The notes under the pieces: generated by a model
Databases searched by the model: none
What the model was told of the DNA's origin: nothing
Seen by the model: the letters and a program-made list of their open reading frames with translations, nothing else
Assembly (NCBI GenBank): GCA_015143295.1
Contig: CM026568.1
Span: 19,226,607-19,290,606 of the forward strand
Reading direction: 5' to 3'
Length of the DNA stretch: 64,000 nucleotides
DNA from: Tetracentron sinense
Lineage: Eukaryota; Streptophyta; Magnoliopsida; Trochodendrales; Trochodendraceae
Translations under genes and position numbers: made by a program
Shown: piece after piece, positions 23,951 through 35,762 of the stretch
Numbering within the stretch: the first letter of the stretch is position 1
Layout of the letters: each line of letters starts with the position of its first letter

Positions 23951-25189
23951 CTAGCATTTTTTTTTTTTTTTTATTCTCTATTTTTTTGGATTGTAGTTTA
24001 GGCTCGTTGCAGAGCAGTCTAACAATGTCTAACTTAGGGTTAATCTAATTAACTAAGGATCATTCTAGAATGATTCTAAAATTTATCTAAAGATTTCCCT
24101 AAAAAGAGAGTTCAATTAACTAGGATTAATAAGATTTAAATAACTAACCTAGCTAAACTAGAAAAGAAGTTGTGTTAGACCTAATTAAGAATCACCTTAT
24201 GACTACGTTTTAAACCTATGAAAACTAACCTAGGGGTTAATAGATTTTAATTAAGTTAAAACTAACATAAAAAAAAGTAATAAAAAATGATTTAGACTAA
24301 GCTAGATCTAATCGAAAACAGACTTCACCTAAGTTCAAACTAATCTAAAACCAACCAAAATCAGATTTTTAAATAAGTTAAGATCTATCCTAAGACTAAC
24401 TACAAGACTAACCTATGACTAACGCAAGGAGTACCCTAGACTAGCTAACTAAGGACTAACCTAGGACTAACTTAAGGATAAGCTAAGGCTACAACTAATA
24501 AAAAAGTTAAGCACTAATTACAGGTTTAAAAAAAAACTCAAATTAAACAACTAATTTATATGATAAAGAACCAAAGAATGGATTCACCCGTGGCTATAGG
24601 TGCCGTTGGTTGATAGAAATAGGCGTTGGCTGCCGTAGACAAATAGATGAAAATGAGGAAGGTGGCTACTGCTACTGTGCCAACGTGAACAAGATGTTGG
24701 CTACAGCTGCTCGGGAATGATAGAGCAGGTTGTTGTTGGCGTCGTTGCTATCGTGAGGTAAATAGCTAGGGTGCTATTTGAGACTGTAAAAGGGCAGGTT
24801 TTGGTCGCTTGGACTGGGTTTTTGGATGCTATTTGGGACTGTAATGGGTGTGGTTATGTGTGGGGCCTCTATGAGGTTAATGGAGGCCGAATAAGGGACT
24901 GATGAACAATGGAAAGAGGGTAGGGAATGAGGTTGGTGGAGAGGAGAGGGGAAGACTGAGATTGGGTATAGTGTCCACCGAGAGGGCCGGTAAGGGATTC
25001 TTTGGGGAATGACTATGGTTAAGGGTAAGTGAGAAATGGAAAGATAGAGCGGTACTGCCACAAGGAGAGAGTGAGGGCTGAAGAAAGGAAAGCTGCAATT
25101 TTTTTGGGAATACTTGGGGATCATTCAGTTGGGGTTCTAAGGCTAGCTTTTATAGGCAAAGATGAGGGTGGTATCAAGGTAATTTGGAG

Positions 25190-25892
25190 CAGTGTTGTCA
25201 GAACCGGCCCGGTCGGTCGAACCAGGAACCGGACCCCTCACCAGTTTTCAAAACCTTCAAAACCGGAAAGAATTAAGAACCGGCATTATTTTTAAGAATC
25301 GGGAGAACCGGTCGGTTGAACCGGTAATCGATGGAATCGGTGACCGATTACCATAACCGGCCAGTTCTGTGACGATACGCAGTTTACAATAATGGCCGGA
25401 AAAAAAAAAAATAGAAAGGGAACTTCTTGGCAAGGATTCATCAGCCCCTCCTATATACATTCCATTACCTAACGTACATTTAATATTGAAATCTCTAACA
25501 TGTCGAACCGTTTGCGCTGAAGCTTGAAGACGCAACAAAAGCTTGAAGACGTCCATTTGGTGGCCGAACTTACAGTCTGTGGAAGAGAAGGGCCTGGAAC
25601 ATCCATTTTCACATCTTTCAGACCATAAATGAGGAAAGAGGAAAGTAAGTACTTTCCTTTCTTTGTACCCTGGGAAGACTTTTTTTTAAGAAAAGGTTGG
25701 GAAGAGAATTAGAATAAGACAAAATGTCATTATTACAAAAGTTTTTGGGGAATGATAACATCCATTTTGGTCAATTAATGAATCTAATATCTAAAAAAAT
25801 TCCTTTTTAGTGCTAACGGTTGAATCGGCCGGTCGAACCGGTTGAACCGATCACCTAACCGGTTCAACGATGGTCCGATTTTGACAACACCG
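25190..25892. mobile_element. Non-autonomous hAT-type element, 703 bp
   Basis: Terminal inverted repeats CAGTGTTGTCAGAACCGG and, on the other strand, CGGTGTTGTCAAAATCGG. It is flanked by an exact 8-bp target duplication ATTTGGAG (25182..25189 and 25893..25900). An 8-bp duplication and a CAG-type end are diagnostic of the hAT superfamily. Sub-terminal regions are packed with AACCGG/CCGGTT words. No transposase frame is present. A fragment of the same family lies at 41130..41332. Confidence 0.85.
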
Positions 25893-26831
25893 ATTTGGAG
25901 GTGAGTTGGTGGAGCATAGAGGACTGATTCAAGGGTCAAGTTGAGGATTTGTAGGGGTTACATGCGTAAAAGTGGGCAGCCCTCCCATTTTGAATTTAAA
26001 CACCAGAATAGGTAGGGGCAGCTTAGGGGCAACTGACCCTCTAAAGGTTAAGCTTAAAAAGGACTAAGCTTAGGTGGGTTTTGGGTAGAGTGAAAGGCAA
26101 CAATGGAAGGTGGAAGAAAAGCTACACGAGGGTACCCTCCTGCGTGTATCATGAAAATGGATATAGATTTTGGATCATGGATTTAACATGAATGGAGAAT
26201 GATCTTTAGGCCTTGAAATTAACTCGGAAATTTGGGCTGAGCCATAGACTTTGAGGAATGGGTTTTGGGCTTGGGGTATTTCTAGTGATTTAAGCTTAGG
26301 GTCTGGACATGAGAATTAGCTTGGGTTAGGCTAGGGTTTAGGTTTAGGTTAGGGTTTAGGGTTAGGCCTAGGTCAAGGTTAGGTTACGGTCGGGGTTAAG
26401 ATTAGGGTTAGGCCTAAGTCAGGGTCAAGGTTAGGTTAAGGTCAAGGTTAGGGTTAGGATTAGGGGTGCAAAAATAGGGTGCTTACAAACCTCACTCAAA
26501 TATTGACTTTAAAACTATAAGACATCAATGGAACATGTTATTAATAGTGAAGAAACCATATTTACATTCCTAGAGCTTCTTCCTATGACTCAAATGCTTG
26601 AGAAACCTCCTTAGAGCAATCTTTAAGCTCAATCTCTCTTCTCTAAATCAAATCCTTCTTTCCCTAGCAAAATCTTACTTAAAACCCTAATGATATGGTT
26701 GGTTGTTGAGAAAATAGGTGAAAAAATGGAAAAGAAAAGAAAATTTTGAATTTCCAATACAAGTGTTAGTTGTGTTTTTTCCAATTTTATTTTCTTTTCT
26801 ATGTTTTCATTTATTTTCTGGGCAACCAAAC

Positions 26832-29043
26832 TGTAGCACCCCGGATATTATTTTCTATCCTGTATTAAAACCTTAATGTCTTTTCCTTGAATAAGCAGTT
26901 GGAATTCCGAGTTTCTAAACTCCTTTTACAGATCAGTCAACTTTGGGGACATTTTGGTCCACAAATAAAGTAGAATTTAGAAATTCTAAAATAACAGAAA
27001 TGTCCATTTTTGAAAGACGAATCCAACGCAAGTTGAATCGTCGAAATCCGATGAACGAGTCAAAAGTTATGGCAAAAACAGTAAATGGGTCAAAATTCTG
27101 CAGAGCACCGATCGCTAGGGATCGATCGGTACAAAACTGATCGCTCGGTCAGAAGTAGTGATCGATCGGTCCACAACCGATCGATCGGTAGCTATCGACT
27201 GGTTAACCTTTTTGTATGAGGAATTTTTTCAGAGAGGGTGTTTTTGACCGAGAGCTCGGTTATAACCACCGGTCGATCAGTAGGCGACCGATCGCTCGGT
27301 CATAACCACCGATAGCTCGGTCTTTTGTGTTTTTGCAGAATTTTAGTAAGGGCTTTTAGGTCTTTTGGTTCTCAAACCTTGGGACTATAAATAGGGGTCC
27401 TATTTCGAGGTATTAGAGTACTCTACTTATTTCTAACCTAATTTAGCAAAAAGGGTGAGAAAACCTAGGATTTTGGGAGGAAGATTGCTTAGAGAAGAAG
27501 GAGATAGCTTGGATATCGCTAGGAAAGCTTGGAGATCATCCTCAAAGCCTCCCCAAATCATCTTGGGAGCGATTTGGATCCAAGGGAAAGATCCCTAAGG
27601 TCGATATACTATCCAATTCAACCTTATTATAATGTTTTGTGAATGTTAATATGATAGAAATAGGAATTAGATGTGTTTTTCCTTATTTTTGTATGAAGTA
27701 AGTTATTATGGATGAAAATATGGATTTAATGATGTGGATAAGATGCATGGAGGATGAGATTAATATGTGGATGTGGATTGCAATTTTTATTGTTTGGATG
27801 AATTATGGTTTGATGAAATGTTAGAAATGTGAAAGGGCAATGGATTCATAATCTACGTACCCAAGGTGTTTGTGAAAATACTTGAGAGGATAAATACTAA
27901 TATACTACTATGGAATTGTAAGAAATTGATTATGAACTGTGCAAAAAATCATGATAAGACATGTATATGTGATTATTTGTTAAGTATGTCTAATTACTTG
28001 CATGGAAATTGATAGTCGGGAAGGTAAGAACTTAGAGGAAAATCTCTCAAACCGAAAATTCTCTAACTATTTGGTATGTGACAGTATAATCGAGTTTCCA
28101 TGGTAGGAGATCGGAATCTAAGCAATTACCAACTCGACTGTTAATTTCGACACTTAAGCACATATGCACGTGTATGTTAAGATAAGAGTCTCACAAGTCA
28201 CACATGTGGACCACAAGCATAAACATGACATACGTATGACATTCTGAATAAGCATAAGCATGGCATGGTCTGTATTTGCCAAGAACGGCATGTCCATTTT
28301 ATAATTTCTTATGCATGGTCCGTATCCACCAAGAACGGCATGTCACATCACTGTATGATCTGAATAAGCGCATGAGCATAAGCATAAGCATCTCACAAGC
28401 ACGTGGTCTGATCATAAGCATAAGCATCTCATAAGTATATAGTCTTCTAAGTCCAAAGTTCTCACATGTACACGAATCAAGGTGATGATGTGATATATAT
28501 GAGCACATGTTCTTCCGTACTCTGATTATGTAATTATGATATTGGATATGGTTCTAACTAAGTACAGGTATATTATGTTGTTGATTGGATTTTATATACA
28601 CCGAGTACTTTTGTACTCAGCTGGACTTTGTCTTGACAGGTTTAGAATAGGGGCACACGGCGGAGCCGTGGATTGAAGAGACTTACGCCGAAGAAGGAGG
28701 AGAATGTGAGCCGACCGAGGAGGGAGCCAGGGGCTTTGATAGTTACCCCTATTAGCTTATGTTTTGTTTGGTTTAAGGATTTTGTAATAGACCTTTTAGA
28801 TGATGTTGCTCATTGGATTACTTTACAGTTGAGTATTAGACATTTTTGTTTATGTTGGATTTTATTATGTTGGGCAGATGACCGTGTACAGGATGGTTTG
28901 AGTTTTATAAAATCGGAATTTTCTTACTCTCATTTTTGGAGACTCGTGTAGTAAGCATTGTATGCATGGATTTTAAGCAGGTTAAGGGAATGTGACGATT
29001 CCAAAGTCCTATTTTAGCCTTGTAGGATTTTGGGGTCGTTACA
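26832..29043 (+). mobile_element. Solo LTR (2212 bp), Ty3/gypsy, nested
   Basis: Starts TGTAGCACCCCGG and ends GGGGTCGTTACA. It is flanked by an exact 5-bp target duplication CAAAC (26827..26831 and 29044..29048). U3 carries about ten GATCGATCGGT-like palindromes (27105..27330). A TATA box is at 27386..27393. It shares long blocks with the LTR 59552..61596, for example around 'TATCGACTGGTTAAC' and 'CTGCAGAGCACCGATCGCT'. A 92-codon frame at 28673..28951 lies inside the LTR and is not a supported gene. Confidence 0.88.
27386..27393 (+). promoter_or_regulatory. TATA box of the 26832..29043 LTR
   Basis: TATAAATA after GGGAC, about 555 bases into the LTR, immediately downstream of the palindrome array. 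Confidence 0.6.
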
Positions 29044-29128
29044 CAAACATAGGGTAAGTTTCCCCTTCTTTCTCTCACAAATTAGGTTTAGAATTTTAAA
29101 AACCCTAAAACCCTCGAGTTAGAAGTCC

Positions 29129-29136
29129 TATTTATA
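29129..29136 (-). promoter_or_regulatory. TATA box of the outer 21297..29581 LTR
   Basis: TATAAATA on the minus strand, followed by GGACTTC, in the position matching 27386..27393 of the related LTR. Confidence 0.55.
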
Positions 29137-29586
29137 GTGGAGGGATTTAAAACCCTAATTTTTGTAAGCTCTTAAAAAATCCCATGCGCGCGCTCTGATC
29201 GATCAAAACTTACTACGATCGATCGGGGATTTCTGTTTTCCTACGATTGATCACAGATGACCTTGCGATCAATCGCAGATGACCTTGTGATCGATCGTAG
29301 CTTGAGTAGTGTATTGCACAAATTCCTGATCGACTCCGATCAATCGTTGGTTGCTCTGCGACTGATCGTAGCCTGAACAATGGGCCTGATGGATTTCTAT
29401 CATTATCCGATCAATCGGGGTGACTTCCGATCGATCGGGGATTTATGTGTTTTTATTCATTTTAGTATTTTTAATAACACACATCATTAAATTAGCATTA
29501 AGCACACATTAAAAATGCATCATTGACAATTCTAACCTTATTAATCAAATAATGGCATGAACAAAGGTTCGGGTCTCTACAAGATT

Positions 29587-30348
29587 AAACCCATGAAAAC
29601 TCAAATTTTAATTTTTCTTAACCTCATCAAACTTTCATTCTGACATTTTCATTTCATTTTTGTTTCTAATAACTTCTTATATCTAATATGAGAATGGTGT
29701 TAATGTTGTGGCTAAGGCACATGCCTATTTTCCTATAATTTTATTAAAAAATCTAAATATTAGTGAAAATTTATTATTAGCATCAATGACTTAATTTTCT
29801 ACATATAGACCTATGATTTTTTTACTTTTAACATATCTGAAGCTAATTGCATTTAATATGATATATGCTTTAATTGCAGTTCTGCTATTTTTGAGATGGG
29901 AAACACCAAAGTTGATGATGCATTATCGTTTATAGAGAGATATGCCATATTTTTCTAAAAAAAAGTTTACATATAGTTTTGTTTAGTTTTGATAGTTGTT
30001 TTATAACAGGTATATACACACACATACCATAAAAGAGATACCTTGAATACACCTAGACCTCAAACAGGGGGCAAGCCCCGTACATAGTATTTCCTCTACA
30101 CTGTTTTACATAATGCGATATAGCTATCACAACACACCCTAACCATTGAACCTAAGAAATTTTGGGATATCGCAAATATTGAGACTGCCATGCACTTGCA
30201 CATCCAGATTAGTGACCGTGGTTCCACACAACACCTACACTAGGATGTATTAATTATAACTAGCACAGAGGGTTATTATAAACCTTTAAATTTTAGGTTA
30301 TACATAATAACATATGTACCCAAAGTACATATTACTAGCAAATCTTGT
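29587..30348. other. AT-rich spacer downstream of the P450 gene
   Basis: No gene is visible. It includes the 3' untranslated region of the minus-strand P450 in its upper part. I could not place a poly(A) signal with confidence. Confidence 0.5.
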
Positions 30349-33300
30349 CTACAATGGGTGGAGGATGATCTGAAGTCCATGTTTTGGGCGAGTTGTGAGA
30401 ACCAGAACTGGCATATGGACATAACCCGGTGAGAGGGTGAAGGTGTAGCGCTGCAGAATCATTGAGAGAGAAAGCTTCGCTTCAATGAACACAAAATTCA
30501 AGCCCACACAATTCCGAGGTCCCAAACTAAACGGTATAAAAGCTGCCGTGTTGTTGTTAGTAGCTTTGGCCACCCCTTCTGAAAATCTCTCCGGATTGAA
30601 AATGTGAACATCTTCTCCCCATATGTGGGGATTATGGTGAACTGCTAGAGTTGATAAATTCACTTCTATATTTGGTGGAAGAATGAGCTTCCCTAGTCTC
30701 ACTTCCTTTGCAACTCTCCTAGTCAATCCAAGAACAGGAGGATATAGCCTTAGAGATTCATTAATGATCATGTTCATCTGTAAGAAGGAAAGAAATTAGA
30801 ATTAGAAATTTATAAGTGACTATATGTATGCAAGCAAGTATATGTAAATTTTGATAAGTAAAGACAATTAGCTTACTGTCTTTAATCTCGCAATGCCATT
30901 GTCGTCTATATTCGGATTTCTTTTACCAAATAACTCAATCACTTCCTTCCTTGCTTTCTCTTGCCAATCTGTGTCGATGGCTAGAAGAAGAATAGTCCAC
31001 GTAAGTAAACTTGTAGTTGTTTCATGCCCAGCAATGTAGAATGTCTTGCACTCATCAACCATGTCTTCTATGGAAAGTCTCTTGTTCTCATCGGCATGGT
31101 GATGAGCCTTTAGAAGAAATCCAAGAAAATCATCTCCAAAATCATCTAATTCTCTTGTCTTCACCTTCTCTTCTCTTCTCTTTATAATTTGTACTACAGA
31201 TTCTTGTATTCCTCGTTCTAGTTTCTCTGATTCGATGTCGTCGCTTGTTTGTATTAATTTTCTACAACAATAAATATGAAAGATCTAAACAAGAAATAGA
31301 TGCACACATTCCTCATAATAGTTATAGAGGTTCAAATGAATCAAAAAGGCATAAGAAGGTAGAATTTTAGGTAGGGCTGCACTCAAGCCAAGTGAGCTCG
31401 TCGGCTCAATTCAGCTAATCAGCTAGTTTGAGCCAAGCTCAAGTTGGAATTTGAATCTTGGATGGATCAAGCCAAGTTTTATTCGAGCTCGAATGTTTAA
31501 ACAGGTCGAGCTCAAGCTGTATCTTGTTTGATTGGGCTCGGCTCGTTTCCGGCTCAGATTAGCTTAAGGTCGTCTCAACTCAAAATATTTTATATATATA
31601 TATATATATATAATTCTTTTATGTTGTTGTTTATATTAATAAAAAAAAATATTTTCAACTTTCTTTATCATAGATTGTAATAGTTTTAATTTATAATATA
31701 CAAGTTAAGATATAATAATAATAATAATAACAAAAGTTAAGGACTTAAAAGCAAGACTCTGATCTAACTTTCTACTCTTTGGAACAAAAGACTACCCCAA
31801 AATCTTATTTTTATATATATGAATGTTTTAAATTTTTGTAGTTGCTTGTATAATAATTTATTAATGAACACTTTTATAAAATCATGTAAAATTAAACACA
31901 ATAATTATGTGACTTAAGCTTGAGCCAACCCAAGCTAGGCTCAGTTTGAATAAAATTCAAGATTGAATGAAGCTTGAGCTTAATCAAGCCTTTTCAAGCC
32001 AAGCTCAAGCCTAAGCATTCGAGATCGAATCAAGATCAAGCTCAATCAAGCCTATTCCAACCAAGCTCAAGCCTAAGCATTCAAGCTCGAATCAAGCTCA
32101 AGCCTAAACATTCAAGCTCAAATCAAGCTCAAGCCACGCTCGAGCATGTTCAAGCCCAGCTCAAACTTGGACAAACTCGGCTCAGCTCGGCTCGGCTCGA
32201 ATACACTCCTATTTTTAGGTGCTTATAAAATAAATCCACGTGTACAAGGATGATAGTGCTTTAATCCCATCCGTAAATGCCACCGATTTGCGGATAAAAG
32301 TGGACAACCAATCAGCCACCCTCTTGGATAAGCATAACCGAAAACTGTATTGATTGGTAGATCTTGATCTTTCAATCTAGAGCTAATAATAGGCCAATGA
32401 TCAATAAAGAATTCTCTTGGGTACAGTTCAGATGTAGAATGTGTGATAAATAACAATTTTGAATAGTTACTCCAGTTTAAATTTATTCTAATTGAAGCAT
32501 GTGTGGTAAAGCTTGATATACCAAACAAAATGCAAACTTACCCAATACCAGGGAACCTTATTATATATAAATTTTTGGAAATTATAAAAGCCAACTTCAT
32601 AAACATCTCAAAGATGTTCTTCCCTTCTCGGTAACTGCTTCCAAAAGCCGTCCTGGAAATCACTTCTGATGTCAAAACCTTGAATTCTTCGAATACCTCG
32701 ATCTCCTTCCCTTCCTGATGTTTCCACCTCTCTAGCATCATCTCCACACTAGCTATCATTTCTGGAATCATTCCCTACATTCAAACCATTCCCCCGAGCA
32801 TTGCTACCCCTTTAATAGGTTAAAAAAAAAAATTTCAAAAAAAGGAAGTTATGATTTATACCCATTTTCAACGTAACAGAGAAAGTGCTAAAAAAAAAAG
32901 GTAATAGGAAAAGTAACATCACTTGTTACTACCATAGTGAAAGTTTGAAAGTCTGCATATGGGGTTTAGGGATTTCTCTATAAATTTAGAGATTACAATG
33001 AACAAGAATTTCGGTAGATAACCATAACAACCCAATATATTCCTAATGGGAGTAGTTTGGTAATTACAAAGATAACAGAAGATATTCTTGTCAACTAAAC
33101 TTTTCTAATTCCTAAAATACCCATGTAATGGCATTGTTTGGGTTGTTCGGATGCTCTCTTGTTCAGAGTTAAATCTCACAAATTTATATTCAATGCACTC
33201 ATAAGATGGTAGCTAGGGATTGCTAGAGGCACAGTAATATCTAGAGGTTTTTTTTTTGGGCCAGATCTCTTGTTTGTATGGATTTAACCGTTGTACGAGA

Positions 33301-34100
33301 GATCCTGGCTTTTAACACAGGGAAGGTCATGGATAATTTGCTTCCATTTGTTCAACTGTCGGCCTAAATTAACCGGTGGCAGGTCTTACGGGCGTTGTGA
33401 CCTATGTGGCGATGTACAAAATCCACCATGAACAACATGATTAGAATATGATTATCATAATGGTGGTGATTATGATGACAATGGCTTACCTTCAAGTTTT
33501 CTGCGTTGAAAGCATGGTTAGCCAATTTCCTATGCTTGGACCATTTTTTCCCTTCGGTGGTCACAATTCCATCACCCAACAATTTTTTCACAAAGTCTTC
33601 AGCCTCCGTTTTCGGGTATGTGCCATCTCTATTGCTCAGTATCTCTTTGATCAGCTCAGGTTCAGTAACAATCAATTGGGCTTTGGAACCATACCAAGTA
33701 AGGAAATTCATACCTATTACCAATTCAATTTTTTAAAAAATACAAATTCAATAGATGATGTGATCTTAAAAATAAAAATAACAAACATGGAATAAGGTGG
33801 ATCATCATTACCATATGTTTTGATCCATGAGTGAATGTGAGGCTGAAGTCTAGGGAACACATCATGTGATAACTCCATGGGTCTGCTCATGGAATCATTT
33901 ATCATGTTGGTGACTTCTTTGGTGCTTCCATGAATGAATCTGTAAGAAGGTCCTTTGATTCCCTGTGACGCCATTACTTTCCTTATGCGAATTGGATTCC
34001 ACCATACTTTGTAGAGGAACTTGACGAGACCGAAGATGAGATACAAGCACATATAAGTTGATAGGAAGAGTAGTACTATTGTGGTTCCTAATTCCATCAT
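30349..34100 (-). CDS. Cytochrome P450, CYP749A-like (CYP72 clan), five exons
   Basis: Minus-strand exons: 34100..33812, 33713..33490, 32774..32542, 31261..30877 and 30777..30349, all with GT-AG introns and joining in frame to 519 residues, normal for a plant microsomal P450. An N-terminal membrane anchor covers roughly residues 5-30. The C-helix WxxxR (WSKHR) is in exon 2. The I-helix oxygen-binding motif AGHETT lies near 326-331. The K-helix ExxR is at 384-387 (ESLR) and PERF near 439-442. The haem loop FSLGPRNCVG fits FxxGxRxCxG with cysteine near 467. All key residues are present, so it looks functional. The family catalyses NADPH-dependent monooxygenation at the endoplasmic reticulum; CYP749A substrates are poorly known, and a cotton CYP749A has been linked to herbicide tolerance. 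The family call is from remembered similarity. Intron 3 holds a hAT-type insertion. Confidence 0.9.
31372..32211. mobile_element. hAT-type element in P450 intron 3, 840 bp
   Basis: Ends TAGGGCTGCACTCAAGCC and, on the other strand, TAGGAGTGTATTCGAGCC. The flanks ATTTTAGG (31364..31371) and TTTTTAGG (32212..32219) match at 7 of 8 bases. Both arms are dense in AAGCTCAAGC/GAGCTCG words, and the centre is AT-rich with a (TA)n run. It has no transposase. A partial relative occurs at about 59370..59460. Splice sites of the host intron (32541..31262) are untouched. Confidence 0.78.
31590..31612. repeat. (TA)n microsatellite
   Basis: About eleven TA units within the intronic hAT-type element. Confidence 0.9.
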
Positions 34101-34146
34101 GTCTTCGACTTTGTCATTCTCAATAATAATCCTTTGCTTCTATAAG

Positions 34147-34152
34147 TATATA
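34147..34152 (-). promoter_or_regulatory. Possible TATA box of the P450 gene
   Basis: TATATA on the minus strand, 47-52 bp upstream of the start codon at 34100. This would imply a very short leader. No other core element is distinguishable. Confidence 0.35.
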
Positions 34153-34295
34153 GATGCTGGGTTTTGGCTTCACTCGGCGAAGAGGGGACGAAATCAATGC
34201 CATACCATCTGAATTGGAGGTTTGGGTGTGACAGATGCATGCAAAACCACCTACTTTTGGACATAATTTAGTAGAGTCTAGGCATGAGCCACTTA

Positions 34296-35124
34296 GGCCC
34301 TGTTTGGTTGCACTTTTGTTCTCTGTTTTTAAAACCAAAATTTTGAAATTATTTACACAAAACACGTTTGAGCCGGTCTATATATACTCCCAAATATACT
34401 CCCTAATCCTAACCGTTTATAACCTTTCACTAAGGGCCAGGATTTGAGTTGGCTTATTTATCTTTTCTAATGTCACAGCAGCTCTAATCCTAACCGTTTA
34501 TAATTGAGATAAACGGATAAGATTTAAGAGTATCTCTAGACTAATTCTACATGTTTTAGTAAACATATTTCTGCTTTTTGTTTTTAAAAATTAGTAACAA
34601 ACATTTAAAAAATCAAGGTAACAGAAAATTTTTACTACCTCTTTGTTTGGAAATAAAAAACAATAACAAAAAGCATTCGGTGTATACCACCATCACCAAA
34701 CCACCACCACCACCACCACCACCACCATCACCACTCCACCACCCACTACTCACCACCACCAAACCACCACTCCACCACCCACTACTCACCACCACCCAAC
34801 CACCACTCCACCACCCACCACCACCACCACCACCACCACACCACCACACCCACCAATCCACCACCACCACCACCACCGACCAATCCACCACCCACCACCA
34901 CAACTAACCTCCACTACCACCACTACCACCACCATGGATTGGAATGGCTTATTCATTATTATGTTGATCATATCATAATCAAACGCGTTTCATTTTTTAA
35001 AACAAGTAACAGTTGAAAATGTCAAATATGTTTTGTGTTTAAAAATTTTGAAAACAAAAAGTTATTTCCAATTTTAAGAAACAGAGAATAAAACAGAAAA
35101 ATGCAAGTGAATACAAACGGCCCC
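34296..35124. mobile_element. TIR element upstream of the P450 gene, PIF/Harbinger-like
   Basis: Ends GGCCCTGTTTGGTTGCAC and, on the other strand, GGGGCCGTTTGTATTCAC. It is flanked by TTA on both sides (34293..34295 and 35125..35127), the 3-bp duplication typical of PIF/Harbinger (Tourist-like) elements. The centre is a long CAC-rich microsatellite. It begins 195 bp upstream of the P450 start codon and may contribute to its promoter. Confidence 0.65.
34688..34934. repeat. (CAC)n-type trinucleotide tract
   Basis: About 250 bp of CAC/CCA units interrupted by ACTCCACCACCCACTACTCA-like variants. On either strand it gives low-complexity frames (poly-Pro/Thr/His or poly-Gly/Val/Trp) that are not genes. 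It sits inside the TIR element. Confidence 0.93.
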
Positions 35125-35342
35125 TTATTTATTTATTGCTTTCAAACAGTTTGGACCCAACCAATCTTTCTATTACAATTATTACTACTTTTGTAGCTGG
35201 TCGGCCTCACTTGAGGAGAGTCATCCTTCCTTCCATTCACAAGGATGTGATGAAATGAAACAAAACTCAATTTTTTGGGAGCTACAAACCAACAAGAAAA
35301 TGACAATCACAAAAGTAGCGCAGTCTGAAAATGGCCTTCAAT

Positions 35343-35762
35343 TAGGGTTGTAAACAGAGCGGATATTGGTATATCTAAATTCGTATCCAATTATGTATCC
35401 GGATATCCGTATCCGAATAAATATCCGGTGGATAGTGAAATATGAGATCCGTATCCTACTCCAATTAAAATATCCGGATTCGAATAGTATCTGGATTATC
35501 AGATAATTTTTTATTTAAAAAATATATTTTAAAGGTAATATTAATTTTATAAATTTAAAATATATTATATTTATATATATTATAATCGGACGGATATCTA
35601 TCGGATCAAATATACCAGTATCTGAATCCATATCCAATTATAAATGGATAGTGATTTACTATCCGAATTCGCTCCGCCGGATATCTATTCAGATAAATAT
35701 CTGAGTAAATGGATTTGAATGCGAATTGGATACGGATAATATCTGCATCCATTTACAGCGCC
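35343..35762. mobile_element. GGATAT-rich TIR element, hAT-like family, in copy A
   Basis: Starts TAGGGTTGTAAACAGAG, with the inverse CATTTACAGCGCC at the other end. The arms are dense in GGATATCC/ATCCGGAT words around an AT-rich core. It is the same family as the complete copy 50576..51030. No target duplication is recognisable here; the flank is altered relative to copy B. Confidence 0.65.

Larger units (their letters stand above)
22665..26487 (-). mobile_element. Solo LTR, 'TGTAAGCACCC' family, nested
   Basis: On the minus strand it starts TGTAAGCACCCTATTTTTGC at 26487 and ends AGCACTCACA at 22665. It is flanked by an exact 5-bp target duplication AACCT (22660..22664 and 26488..26492). 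It belongs to the same superfamily as the LTR 16500..19887, in opposite orientation. An internal direct duplication of about 400 bp (about 23215..23610 and 23611..24170) is visible, and the second copy holds a small fold-back element. A hAT-type element sits at 25190..25892. About 3.1 kb remains without that element. Confidence 0.83.
21297..29581 (-). mobile_element. Outer solo LTR containing two further solo LTRs
   Basis: On the minus strand it starts TGTAGAGACCCGAACC at 29581 and ends GGGGTGCCTCA at 21297. It is flanked by an exact 5-bp target duplication AGATT (21292..21296 and 29582..29586). Removing the insertions at 22665..26487 and 26832..29043, each with its 5-bp duplication, leaves about 2.24 kb. 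That is close to the 2212-bp LTR nested inside it, and their ends are similar ('CCxATTTTAGCCTT' about 25 bases before the end). A minus-strand TATA box is at 29129..29136 and U3 holds GATCGATC words at 29190..29440. No gag or pol is present. Confidence 0.85.

Noticed and set aside
26330-26465. TTAGGGTTAGG-like run suggesting an interstitial telomere tract
   Set aside because: Degenerate, and located at the start of the minus-strand solo LTR 22665..26487, matching the LTR family.
28673-28951. 92-codon plus-strand frame
   Set aside because: It lies inside the solo LTR 26832..29043, shows no domain, and related LTRs do not keep it open.
34578-34971. Proline/threonine- or glycine/valine-rich frames on both strands
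   Set aside because: Translations of the CAC microsatellite.
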